Below are positions 1 through 8,270 of a stretch of DNA of 64,000 nucleotides, piece by piece. The stretch comes from Candidatus Leptofilum gracile. Its GTDB lineage: Bacteria > Chloroflexota > Anaerolineae > Promineifilales > Promineifilaceae. Position 1 is the first letter of the stretch. Each line of letters opens with the position of its first letter. The translations under genes and the position numbers were made by a program. The notes under the pieces were generated by a model. It searched no databases. It had not been told where the DNA came from and saw only the letters and a list, made by a program, of their open reading frames with translations. Location: positions 310,001-374,000 of the forward strand of contig JADJOJ010000006.1 in the NCBI GenBank assembly GCA_016713825.1. The letters run 5' to 3'.

Positions 1-1
1 G

Positions 2-253
2 CAGGCACTGCGCGTGGTGATTCCTGCAATTGTGGGGCAGTTCATTGGCCTGTTTAAAGACACAACGCTGGTGGCCATCATTGGCATGTTTGATGTGTTG
101 GGCGTGGCCAACGCCATCGCAGCGCAGGAAGATTGGTTGGGCGTGCGCCGTGAACCGTACATCTTCCTGGCGTTGCTCTACTTTGTTGGTTCGGCGCTGA
201 TGACCGCTTACAGCCGTCGTTTGGAAAAACAAACCGGATTGGGTGAAAGATAA
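2..253 (+). CDS. Polar amino-acid ABC transporter permease, C-terminal part (partial)
   Basis: The gene enters from outside the window, so only the last 83 codons are seen. The reading begins QALRVVIPAIVGQF and continues with GLFKDTTLVAIIG, which is the cytoplasmic coupling-loop signature of HisM/GlnP/AapM-type permeases, the part that docks on the ATPase. A last membrane helix (YIFLALLYFVGSALMTA) and a basic tail (YSRRLEKQTG) follow, as expected for the end of the family. The ATP-binding subunit starts 88 bases downstream on the same strand, so the two probably share one transcript. The substrate cannot be read from this fragment; polar amino acids are the family expectation. Confidence 0.9.
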   Translation, partial: QALRVVIPAIVGQFIGLFKDTTLVAIIGMFDVLGVANAIAAQEDWLGVRREPYIFLALLYFVGSALMTAYSRRLEKQTGLGER

Positions 254-266
254 TTTGCAAGATGCT

Positions 267-322
267 AACCTCCCGGAGGTTTTGTCTTAGACGAATCTTC
301 GGTAATAAACTTCCGGGAGGTT
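267..322. repeat. Paired-palindrome intergenic repeat (AACCTCCCGGAGGTT family)
   Basis: A 15-bp near-palindrome AACCTCCCGGAGGTT at 267-281 is mirrored by a slightly degraded complement at 308-322, giving an inverted pair around a 26-bp spacer. The same layout with the same arms recurs at 9201-9257 and 33773-33828. It lies between the permease and ATPase genes and could fold into a transcript hairpin that changes the ratio of the two products. Confidence 0.75.
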
Positions 323-341
323 TCTATATCAGGAGAGAAAC

Positions 342-1106
342 ATGACAACAGCAGCAACGCTTACAAAAATGGAAGACGTTATTGTTTGCCACAACATCAA
401 CAAATGGTATGGCGATTACCACGCGCTGCGAGACGTAAGCCTGACGGTAAAAGCGGGTGAGGTAATTGTGATTCTGGGACCATCTGGTTCTGGTAAATCG
501 ACCTTCATTCGTACGCTCAACCGCCTGGAGGAGCATCAAAGCGGCGACATCATGGTGGATGGCATTACGCTGAGCCACGATGTGCGCAACATTGCCGAAA
601 TTCGGCGGGATGTGGGCATGGTGTTCCAGCAGTTCAACCTGTTCCCCCACCTGACGGTGTTGGAAAATGTGACGCTGGCTCCGATTCATGTGCGCAAATG
701 GTCGCGTGAGCGGTCGGAAGAGATTGCCATGAAGTGGCTGACCCGCGTGGGTATTCCGGAACAGGCGGGCAAATACCCGGGGCAGCTTTCTGGTGGGCAG
801 CAGCAGCGCGTGGCTATTGCCCGGACGCTGGCAATGGAGCCAAACATCTTGCTGTTTGATGAGCCAACCTCGGCGCTGGACCCGGAAATGATTAAGGAAG
901 TGCTGGACGTGATGCGCGACCTGGCGCGGTCTGGCTACACCATTCTGGCGGTGACGCATGAGATGGGCTTTGCCCGTGAAGTGGCGGATCGCGTCATCTT
1001 TATGGATGCGGGGCAAATTGTGGAGATCAACACGCCGGAAGATTTCTTCACCAACCCGAAGAATGACCGGACGAAGTTGTTTTTATCGCAGATTTTGCAT
1101 CATTGA
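342..1106 (+). CDS. Polar amino-acid ABC transporter ATP-binding protein (GlnQ/AapP type)
   Basis: This 254-residue protein is a complete ABC ATPase that powers import by the permease just upstream. Walker A is GPSGSGKST (about residues 46-54), the Q-loop is FQQFNLFPH, the signature is LSGGQQQR, Walker B is ILLFDEPTSALDPE and the switch histidine is in AVTHEMGFA. Length and motif spacing match the GlnQ/HisP group (about 240-260 residues). The ATG at 342 is preceded by AGGAGAG at good spacing; an internal ATG (residue 10) is a less likely start. No periplasmic binding protein gene for the system is visible in the window, so it is either upstream or elsewhere. Confidence 0.95.
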   Translation: MTTAATLTKMEDVIVCHNINKWYGDYHALRDVSLTVKAGEVIVILGPSGSGKSTFIRTLNRLEEHQSGDIMVDGITLSHDVRNIAEIRRDVGMVFQQFNLFPHLTVLENVTLAPIHVRKWSRERSEEIAMKWLTRVGIPEQAGKYPGQLSGGQQQRVAIARTLAMEPNILLFDEPTSALDPEMIKEVLDVMRDLARSGYTILAVTHEMGFAREVADRVIFMDAGQIVEINTPEDFFTNPKNDRTKLFLSQILHH

Positions 1107-1114
1107 TACCCTGG

Positions 1115-1174
1115 AAACCTGACAGGTTTACTAAGGATCTGGTTTGCTAAGGGCCTAAGTAAACCTGTCAGGTT
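1115..1174. repeat. Paired-palindrome repeat (AACCTGACAGGTTTA family)
   Basis: Arms AACCTGACAGGTTTA (1116-1130) and its exact reverse complement (1160-1174) flank a 29-bp spacer. Each arm contains its own short palindrome, so architecture and size copy the AACCTCC elements although the sequence differs. It separates the convergent ATPase gene and the solute-binding-like gene and may act as a bidirectional terminator. Confidence 0.75.
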
Positions 1175-1182
1175 GGGTAGCA

Positions 1183-3098
1183 TTATCTGAACCAGCGCAG
1201 ACGGGGGCGGAGCTGCACGGCCGTTTCTGGAGCCACCTCATTTTGAACGGCCGTTAACATTTCCCAAGCAAAATAATGTTGTTCTTCAATTAAAACCGGG
1301 CGGCTGAACGGGAACGCCGTGCGCATGGCGTTGCCTAAATCGTGCGGCAGGCGGCCCCAAAACTGGCTGCTGGTGGCCACAGACGGCCGTGCCGGAACCA
1401 GCCGGAAGCGGGCCGACGGCGGCTGGTACGTGATAAATTTGAGCCATTGCCAGGTGGCATACGGCCGTTCCGACCCCGACGCCATAAATGCCCCCGCTAC
1501 CCACAATGGCGTGATGCCATCAAACCGATCTGAGCCGGGGAAGGGGAGTACGCCCAGCGGGCTGAGCTGGTAGCGCAGTTCGTATAGCAGGGGCGATTCC
1601 ACCCAGATGGCGGCCCGGCGGCGGGCCGACTGCCAGTTGGAGAGCACCCCGGCCCGTTCCAGGTCGCTCATTTGGGTGAAGTCGGCGATCTGGCCGGGTT
1701 GACCGGCCAAAGCGCTGTACCAGGTGAGCGCGGCGGCGGCGGCTTCGGGCGTCAGCGGCTGGTCACAGCGCACGGTCGCTTCTTCGCACTGGTTGTTCCA
1801 GTTGTAGGCGTAGGAGAAAAGCGCGTCTGGCCCCACATCCAAAAAGCCCCATTCCAACGCGCCGTTGGGCGACTCTGTGCCGAGGGAAACGGCCGTCATG
1901 TCCGCCTCCATCTCCTGCCAGGTCCAGCGCAGGGTGGGTTCCGGCTGGTTGGCGTCGCGGTAGGCGTTTTTGTCGTAGTAGATGACGTTCATGCGGCCCG
2001 CCAGCGGCATGAACCACATCCGTTCCCGCCACCACGTCCCCTGCCACAGCTGTTCGTAAAAATCGGCGCGGTCAAAATTGGTGTCGGTTTGCATCAGGGG
2101 GGTCAGGTCGCGCACGGTTCCGGCGGCCAGCAGATCGGCGGTGGGGGCGGTGCCGACGGCGTCCAGCGAGGCCAATTCGGCCAGCGTGGGTTGGGCGCTT
2201 GCCAGCGGCACCAGTTCGATACGGATGCGTGGGTTGAGGGCGGTGAATTGGGCAGCGGCCGTTTCATAATCAATCAGTGGATAATCCGACAGTGGCACGC
2301 CAAAACGGAGGGTCACCTGGCCGAAGTGGTCGGCGATACGGCCGTCTACCAACTCCCAAAACAGCTCCGACGGCGCACCATTTTCATCCAACCCAACGAG
2401 CCGGGGCGAGGGGATGGCGAGCTGGTCGGCAGCGGCCGTTTCCTGGAAATTGGGGGCGAGGCTGAGGGTGAACGGCCGTTCCGCCGAGGGACAATCGGCC
2501 ATGCAGAGGGTGCGAATGCGCTCCGTGATGCGGTCGCCGATTTGCCCCGCCAGATCGGCATCAGTTTGACTGTAGCGCAGGCGGCCCCAGGCGTAATCGG
2601 TGAAGGTGCTGCTGCCCCAAAAGCCGGGCGCAGTGGGTTGGCGGATCAGGCTGCCGTCTGGCTGAATTTGCCAAAAGGCAACGCGCTGGAACGTTTGCGC
2701 GGCTTCACGCCACTGCACGTTGGCCCAAATAAAATCGTCGTGCTGTTCGGCCTGGGTGATGGTGGGGGTGTGGCGGTAAGGACGGCCGTTCAGCGGCGAA
2801 AGCTGGGCGGCAAACCAATCCGGCTCGTTTGATTGGAAGCTGAAAAAGAGGTCGCCGTCACCCGCCAGGTAGGCGTTCCGCTCAAAATCGAGCGCAGCTT
2901 GGGCCAGCTGGATGGCGTTTTGCTCGGCGTCCGCCAGCCGGTTTTGCGCACTGCGCCACAGCCAGCCGCCTGCGCCCAGCAGCAGCACCAGCAGTACGAT
3001 CCAGAACCGGGAGGGGATTGGGGGGAAACGGCCGTGTCGCCAGGCAGGGTCAGTTCATCTTCTTCCTCGCCAATTTGCCAATCAAAGCGCTCGCTCAT
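1183..3098 (-). CDS. Membrane-anchored extracellular solute-binding protein-like (family 1), frameshifted near its start
   Basis: The main frame (1183-2988) encodes about 600 residues resembling family 1 sugar-type binding proteins: QVTLRFGVPLSDYP, a central WWRERMWFMPLAGRMNVIYYDK segment and a C-terminal ATWQWLKFITYQ. It begins in a hydrophobic anchor (IVLLVLLLLGAGGWLW) with no good start codon. Another frame from an ATG at 3098 gives a plausible cytoplasmic head (MSERFDWQIGEEEDELTLPG) and meets the main frame at a run of six C (plus-strand G6, 3020-3025). One extra base there would join them as AVSPPIPSRFWIVLLV. I therefore annotate one gene with a -1 defect. No permease partners adjoin it, so transport versus sensing is open. 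Confidence 0.7.
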
Positions 3099-3204
3099 TA
3101 TTCACCGCCGGGGTTGTAAATATGCTTTCTGTTGAATCGGTAGGGAAAGTATAAAGGAAAGACGGCCGTTTGGCACCTGTGCCAATTTTTAGTCGCCTGC
3201 ACCG

Positions 3205-3272
3205 AGACCTGTTTTGAGCCCAACGGGCTTCCACAATTAGCCGGATGGCTTCAGCCTCCGGCGGGGCCAGTT
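3205..3272. repeat. Intergenic repeat (cagcctccggcggggcc family)
   Basis: A CCCAACGGGCTT / GGCTTCAGCCTCCGGCGGGGCC segment resembles the stretch at 53430-53540, where GCTTCAGCCCCCGGCGCTAG and CCCCACCGGGGCTT occur. It looks like a decayed copy of the same element. It lies in the 415-base gap between the solute-binding-like gene and the EAD1 gene. Confidence 0.45.
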
Positions 3273-3298
3273 TATTAAAGCGCCCTAAATTTCTGCTC

Positions 3299-3426
3299 AG
3301 GGCTTTTCAGTAAATCAAAATCAAGCAAAAAAGGACGCGGACTAGCGCGGATGAACGCGGATCATGACCTTTTTATCCGCGTCTTCCGCGTTTATCCGCG
3401 TCCCATTCAGTAAAACTGAAAAGCCC
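3299..3426. repeat. Nested inverted repeat
   Basis: Outer arms AGGGCTTTTCAGT (3299-3311) and ACTGAAAAGCCCT (3414-3426) enclose a second inverted element built from GCGGATGAACGCGGAT and ATCCGCGTCTTCCGCG words. The word AATTTCTGCT sits next to both outer arms as a direct repeat. This is what one would see if one repeat had inserted into another. The rest of 3099-3513 holds only one ACGGCCGT palindrome and no ORF with coding character. Confidence 0.65.
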
Positions 3427-3513
3427 TTAATTTCTGCTGGATTCACCCCTGTATCCATGCTATCATGTTGCCCAATCAACATTCCTTCTTGCCAGCAAAA
3501 ATGGAGGTTTATC

Positions 3514-4198
3514 ATGGCAGTAGCACCTGTTACTTTACGCAACGCACTTATTGATTCTTTTAGCCTGGAGCGAATTAAACAGCCTGTGCTTTGAGCTGGA
3601 CATTGTCTATGAAAATTTAAGCGGCCAAAGCCTGGATGCCAAGGCGCTGTCGCTGGTGACCTATGCCCAACGCCACGGTTTGTACGACAAGCTGACGGTG
3701 GCCGTGCAAAAGGCCCGCCCTCACCTGGATTTTGGGGTGCCGTCGGGCACTGGGGGCGGGGGGGTAGCTGCGCCAGCCGGGCAGCCCGCTGCTGGCCCAA
3801 CCTACAATTTTCACGGCAATGTGGTAGGAGCCAATTTTGGCGATGGCACAATTACAGCAGACAACATGGCTGGTGGGGATATTAACATCACCCACAATTA
3901 CGCTGAGCCAAAGGATAAGGCGGCGTTTGCCGAGCAGTTGGCCCAGCTGGAGGCGCTGCTGAAGCAGGCGATTGCCAGTGGTGAAATAAAGGATGAGCGG
4001 GATGCGGAAACGGCCGTTGAAGATATCCAGGACGCCATCGCCGAGGTGCAGCACGACCAGCCCCGCCCCAGCCGCCTCACCCGCCGCCTGGAAGACGTCA
4101 AGGAAATCATCGAGAGCGCCAGCAAAACCGGAGCCGCCGCCCTCAAAGCCGTGCCCATCATTTCTGGCCTGATCAAGGTGGTCACCACCCTCTTTTAG
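3514..4198 (+). CDS. EAD1-type effector-associated-domain protein with glycine-rich VVGANFGDGT module (frameshifted)
   Basis: Starting at the ATG at 3514 (GGAGG six bases upstream), the frame reads LRNALIDSFSLERIKQ and then hits a stop. Dropping one C from the CC at 3583-3584 continues it as LCFELDIVYENLSGQ and on to 4198, about 227 residues. The joined N-terminus matches the effector-associated domain 1 pattern (FSLEELRxLCFxLxIDYENLxG), a death-fold-like adaptor of bacterial conflict systems. Next come a Gly/Pro linker, the module YNFHGNVVGANFGDG...AGGDI (about residues 97-125), a charged helical region and a C-terminal hydrophobic stretch (AVPIISGLIKVVTTLF). The next gene carries the same module, so the two probably act together. 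Whether the tail touches membrane is a guess. Confidence 0.72.
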
Positions 4199-4257
4199 CC
4201 CAAGCCGGTTTATTTCATTAGCCTGGGCATTCATGCCCAGGCCAACCAGGACCGCCC

Positions 4258-6699
4258 ATGAGCGACAACTCCGAAGACAATCCTAAAGTTCCCAACGTTT
4301 TTAATTTCCACGGCCCAGTTGTTGGCGCTAATTTTGGCGATGGCACAGTTGAAATTGGCAATGCAGCAGGTGGCGACCTCACACTCGTTCACGAGCGGAT
4401 GGCTGACCCAGCGAAGCGCCAGCCGCGCCATTTGAAGTCGGTAATTGGTCGGGAGGCGCAAAAAGCGCTGTTACTGCAAGCATATGAACAAGTGGTAGCC
4501 AGCAACGTAGGGCACACCGTTTTCCTCATGGGGCAATATGGTTCTGGGCGGCGGGCGTTGACCGACTGGCTGCAAGCCCAGGTGGAAGCTGCTGGAGGGC
4601 AATACATGGCGGCAACATTAGGACCGCTCGATCCGCGCGAATTTGCCACTGGCGTGCGCCAGGAAGCGCGGGAAGGGCCACTTCTGCTGAACATTGACCG
4701 ACTGGAACTGGAACCCTCCACTTGGATTGACAATTTGTACCGGCTGGCCGATGAAATTGCTCAGAAAGCTCAACGGTTGCCTGTCTTAATGGTGATCACG
4801 CTCACCACAAGTTTGCCTTTAGAAGAAATTCACGGAAACGCACACAATGAGTTTACCCGTCTGGTACAAAAATTGAGCCAAGATGGCCTGGCTTCGGCCA
4901 CCTTCATGCATTCTCTCACATTGCCTGACGTTAAAAGCTTTTTGGCTCCGGCGGAACTGAAACTGGCTGAACGATTATTTCATCTGTCTGGTGGCGACGC
5001 GCTGATTTTGGAAATCATTTGGCAGGAGTGGCAGGCAGTTAACGCAGTTGTGCAAGATGAAAATGAACGTTGGATTGCCAACCCAGAGCGGGAATTGACC
5101 GTTTATGGTGACGTTTATGAACAAGCGCGGGCTGAGCTGGAACAACTGCTGTTTGCCTGGGAAGATGACCCACCGTTTACCTTGGCAGAAGCAGAAAAAA
5201 TTCTGAACTGTGCCGCCACAGAGGGCGAGATATTCACTGCCGACGCTGTAGCGGCTACGCTGGATTTAGACAAAGATGAACTCATAGACTTTTTTGATGA
5301 GTTCTTGCTGCCTTTTGTTGATGAAGAGAGCGGGGTTGAGGAAGCCAGCGGCATTTTGCTGGAGGTGGGTGCCATTGAGATCGATCCGTATCGCTCGGTG
5401 TGGCATTATCGCTTTGCCCGGCCTTATTTGTTTTACGTCTGGCGCTGCTTCCCCGCCTTGAAAAAAGAGCGGCAAGGGTGGAGTGGCCAGTTAGCCCAGC
5501 AGCTAGAAACGCTGCATTATCCCCACACAGCACCTATTGCCCGCAAATTGATTGCTTTGTTTTTAGCTGCCAACCAGCCAGAACGGGCCAAGCCGTACCA
5601 GGAGCAGCAGAGTAAGAACGTTTCGCTGGCCTTTTTGCGCGGGCATGTGGATTGGCTAATAAGCCATGATTTGGAGCAAAAGTTCAATGCTTACCGCCTG
5701 TTTGAGGTTAGCTTTCAATATTTGAACCGTTTGGCAAAAGAGCAACCGGGAGCGTGGCAAGAAGGTGTGCAGTTGGCCCAAACGTTGTATGACTGGGCTG
5801 TTTTCCACAAAGATGAAGGGTATGATGCTGAAGCACTCTATTATGAAACCTGGAATCTTAAAAATGGTGGGCAATTTCAGACAGCACTCCCAAAATCACA
5901 AAAGGCTGTGGAACTGGCCGAACTGTACGACTTGCCCCAAACAGATTGGGCCAGGTTCGCAAATATTCTCGGTGCCTTGCTCCTGGCAATGGGCGACCTG
6001 GCCGCCGCACGGCCGTTTGTCGAACGCGCCCTGGCCATCTTTGAAAAAGCGCTGGGGTCGGACCATCAAAACGAAAGCTTGCTTTCGTCTACCGCCAACA
6101 GCCTCAACAATCTCGGCGGCTTGCTCCAGGCAATGGGCGACCTGGCCGCCGCACGGCCGTTTTACGAACGCGCCCTGGCCATCTACGAAAAAGCGCTGGG
6201 GCCGGACCATCCCGATACCGCCCTCAGCCTCAACAATCTCGGCGGCTTGCTCCGGGCGATGGGCGACCTGGCCGCCGCACGGCCGTTTTACGAACGCGCC
6301 CTGGCCATCCGCGAAAAGGCGCTGGGGCCGGACCATCCCGATACCGCCCAAAGCCTCAACAATCTCGGCTTCTTGCTCAAGGCGATGGGCGACCTGGCCG
6401 CCGCACAGCCGTTTTACGAACGCGCCCTGGCCATCCGCGAAAAGGCGCTGGGGCCGGACCATCCCAGCTTGGCAAACAGCTTGAACAATTTAGGCCTATT
6501 GGTTGATGCAGCATGGGCGACCTTGGGCAGGCGCGTGATTATGTGGCACGCGCCCTGGCCATCCGCGAAAAAGCGCTGGGGCCACCCATCCCAACAGCAA
6601 CGTCGGCGCGACAACCTCGCCGCCATTGCGGCCAAACTGCCCCCAGCCCCTCGGCGGGGCGGCGCACGCCGGCTTCGCCTCCCAGGGAAAAGGGATTGA
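4258..6699 (+). CDS. STAND-like NTPase with C-terminal TPR repeats (3' end frameshifted)
   Basis: The N-terminus (about 13-42) repeats the module of the upstream protein: VFNFHGPVVGANFGDG...AGGDL. The NTPase-like region has a degenerate P-loop, GQYGSGRRA (about 92-100, Lys and Ser/Thr replaced by Arg), and a Walker-B-like LLLNIDR, so nucleotide binding may be weak or lost. Helical repeats lead into near-identical 42-residue kinesin-light-chain-type TPRs (MGDLAAARPFYERALAIREK, about 575-760). The frame breaks at about 6505: a fifth TPR (MGDLGQARDYVARALAIREK) is readable two bases out of phase from 6513, and RDNLAAIAAKL near 6606 is back in the first frame. So two or more indels lie between 6505 and 6610. 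It most likely senses a trigger through its TPRs. Confidence 0.75.
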   Translation: MSDNSEDNPKVPNVFNFHGPVVGANFGDGTVEIGNAAGGDLTLVHERMADPAKRQPRHLKSVIGREAQKALLLQAYEQVVASNVGHTVFLMGQYGSGRRALTDWLQAQVEAAGGQYMAATLGPLDPREFATGVRQEAREGPLLLNIDRLELEPSTWIDNLYRLADEIAQKAQRLPVLMVITLTTSLPLEEIHGNAHNEFTRLVQKLSQDGLASATFMHSLTLPDVKSFLAPAELKLAERLFHLSGGDALILEIIWQEWQAVNAVVQDENERWIANPERELTVYGDVYEQARAELEQLLFAWEDDPPFTLAEAEKILNCAATEGEIFTADAVAATLDLDKDELIDFFDEFLLPFVDEESGVEEASGILLEVGAIEIDPYRSVWHYRFARPYLFYVWRCFPALKKERQGWSGQLAQQLETLHYPHTAPIARKLIALFLAANQPERAKPYQEQQSKNVSLAFLRGHVDWLISHDLEQKFNAYRLFEVSFQYLNRLAKEQPGAWQEGVQLAQTLYDWAVFHKDEGYDAEALYYETWNLKNGGQFQTALPKSQKAVELAELYDLPQTDWARFANILGALLLAMGDLAAARPFVERALAIFEKALGSDHQNESLLSSTANSLNNLGGLLQAMGDLAAARPFYERALAIYEKALGPDHPDTALSLNNLGGLLRAMGDLAAARPFYERALAIREKALGPDHPDTAQSLNNLGFLLKAMGDLAAAQPFYERALAIREKALGPDHPSLANSLNNLGLLVDAAWATLGRRVIMWHAPWPSAKKRWGHPSQQQRRRDNLAAIAAKLPPAPRRGGARRLRLPGKRD
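5986..6500 (+). repeat. 126-bp coding tandem repeats (TPR array)
   Basis: ATGGGCGACCTGGCCGCC begins at 5989, 6133, 6259 and 6385, that is steps of 144, 126 and 126 bp, and units are nearly identical at the base level, including third positions. The first unit is longer by six codons. The next unit starts at 6513 after 128 bp, so the array itself shows where reading phase is lost. Confidence 0.9.
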
Positions 6700-6832
6700 G
6701 GGGGGGCTTTACCGCCAATCCCCACACCCCGTTGTCTTGCCGAATGCAGTGAGGCATCTTTCAAGCCACAATCATCCGCCGCTGCCAAATCGGAAGATTC
6801 CTCCCTCTGGTCGGAATGACACGTGGCAACAT

Positions 6833-6978
6833 TAGGGTAGGGGCAGACCCCCGTGTCTACCCATTTTGGGCACACACTTGGGCACACACGGGGGTGCGCC
6901 CCTACCACCAACCATTCACAAATAACCGACCACCGTTCACCGATTACGGTTTACCGACCACCGGCCACCGGCCACCGC
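6833..6978. repeat. Intergenic inverted repeats
   Basis: GTAGGGGCAGACCCCCGTGT (from about 6837) faces its complement ACACGGGGGTGCGCCCCTAC (ending about 6903). A run of ACCGACCACC/GCCACCGG words then reaches the aminotransferase stop. The whole gap 6700-6978 between the two convergent genes holds no credible ORF. Confidence 0.6.
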
Positions 6979-8157
6979 TCACAAACCGGGCGCAACCCGC
7001 GCCAGCCTTTCGGCGGCGCGTTCCAAATCGGCCAGGGCGGTGGAGATGGCGAAGCGCAGGTGGCCTTCGCCGCTTTGGCCAAAGGCGATGCCCGGCGTGG
7101 CGGCAATTTGGGCGTGTTCCAGCAGGGCGTCGGCCAGTTCCAGACTGTTCTTTTGGCTGTGGGGAAAGCGGGGGAAGAGGTAAAACGCCCCTTCAATCGA
7201 GCGGCATTCCACGCCGTCGATGCTGTTTAACGCCGCCACCATGAAGTCTCGCCGCTGCTGGTAGGCGTCGCGCATCAGGCCGATGCTCTCTTGCGGCCCG
7301 GTCAGCGCGGCGACGCAGGCGTGCTGCGTAAACGTGGCGGCGCAGGAGACGGATTGGCCGTTTTGCTTCGTCGCCAGCCGAATAATCTCCGGCGGTCCCA
7401 CCAGCCAGCCCAGCCGCCAGCCCGTCATGGCGTACGATTTGGTGAGGCCGTTCACCGTCAGGGTGCGCTCTGCCATGCCAGGGGCGGCGGCGAGGGAGAG
7501 GTGGGAACGGCCGTCAAACACCAGCTTCTCATAAATCTCATCCGCAATCACATACAGGTCCGCCTCCTGCGCCACCTCGGCGATGGCGTCCCGCTCCGCC
7601 AGCGTCAGCACCCGCCCGGTGGGGTTGCACGGGTTGTTCACCATGATCGCCTTGGTGCGCGGCGTGAGTTTGGCCCGCAGCAAATCGGCGGTGATGCGGA
7701 AGTTGTCGGCGCTGGGCAGGCTGACAAACACCGGCGTGCCGCCCGTCAGCGTCACCATCGGCGGGTAGGAGACCCAGTACGGCTCCAGCAGCAAAATCTC
7801 GTCGCCGGGATTGGTGATGGCGGCCAGCGCCAGGTAGAGCGCCCACTTGCCGCCCGGCGTCACGATGATTTGGCGGCGCGGATCGTCAATCGGCACGTTG
7901 TTTTCCGTGCGCATTTTGTGGGCAATCGCTTCCACCGTTTGGGGCAGACCGACCATCGGCGCGGGGTAGTGGGTGTGGCCAGAATGCAGGGCAGAAACGG
8001 CCGCTGCCACAATATGATCCGGCGTGTCAAAATCTGGATCGCCACCCGCCAGGGCAATCACATCCTGCCCGGCGCGCTGCATCGCTTTGGCCTTGTCGTT
8101 CACCGCCAGGGTCATCGAAGCGGGGATGCCGTTGAGTTTGGTTGAGAGAGGTTTCAT
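6979..8157 (-). CDS. Class I/II pyridoxal-phosphate aminotransferase (aspartate aminotransferase type)
   Basis: The 392-residue protein has the full fold-type I layout: ALAGGDPDFDTPDHI near the N-terminus, a cofactor region (TPGGKWALYLAL), NNPCNPTGRV for substrate carboxylate contact, ADEIYEKLVFDG, and the PLP lysine in NGLTKSYAMTGWRLGW. It should swap amino groups between an amino acid and a 2-oxoacid; aspartate/2-oxoglutarate is the usual pair for the group, but aromatic or branched substrates cannot be excluded. It stands alone, divergent from the PqqB-like gene. The ATG at 8157 has a GGAG about eleven bases upstream. Confidence 0.92.
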   Translation of the reverse strand: MKPLSTKLNGIPASMTLAVNDKAKAMQRAGQDVIALAGGDPDFDTPDHIVAAAVSALHSGHTHYPAPMVGLPQTVEAIAHKMRTENNVPIDDPRRQIIVTPGGKWALYLALAAITNPGDEILLLEPYWVSYPPMVTLTGGTPVFVSLPSADNFRITADLLRAKLTPRTKAIMVNNPCNPTGRVLTLAERDAIAEVAQEADLYVIADEIYEKLVFDGRSHLSLAAAPGMAERTLTVNGLTKSYAMTGWRLGWLVGPPEIIRLATKQNGQSVSCAATFTQHACVAALTGPQESIGLMRDAYQQRRDFMVAALNSIDGVECRSIEGAFYLFPRFPHSQKNSLELADALLEHAQIAATPGIAFGQSGEGHLRFAISTALADLERAAERLARVAPGL

Positions 8158-8189
8158 GAGGGTTCTTCTCCAGTCAGAATTTATGAATG

Positions 8190-8268
8190 GTAAATTGTAA
8201 ATGGTTAATGGTTAATGGTAAACTGCGGCAATAACCATTAACCATTTACAATTAACCATTAACCATTA
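8190..8268. repeat. Inverted AACCATTAACC repeat in a divergent promoter gap
   Basis: AATTGTAAATGGTTAATGGTTAATGG words run to about 8221 and their complement AACCATTAACCATTTACAAT runs from about 8233 to 8268. The element fills the gap between the aminotransferase and the PqqB-like gene and could form a long AT-rich hairpin. Confidence 0.7.
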
Positions 8269-8270
8269 TT

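Noticed and set aside
5986..6500. CRISPR-like regular repeats
   Set aside because: The units are contiguous, 126 bp long and in frame, coding TPRs; there are no spacers.
6513..6752. A separate small gene at 6513-6752
   Set aside because: Its first 24 residues are the fifth TPR unit of the upstream gene read after an indel; the remainder is non-coding.
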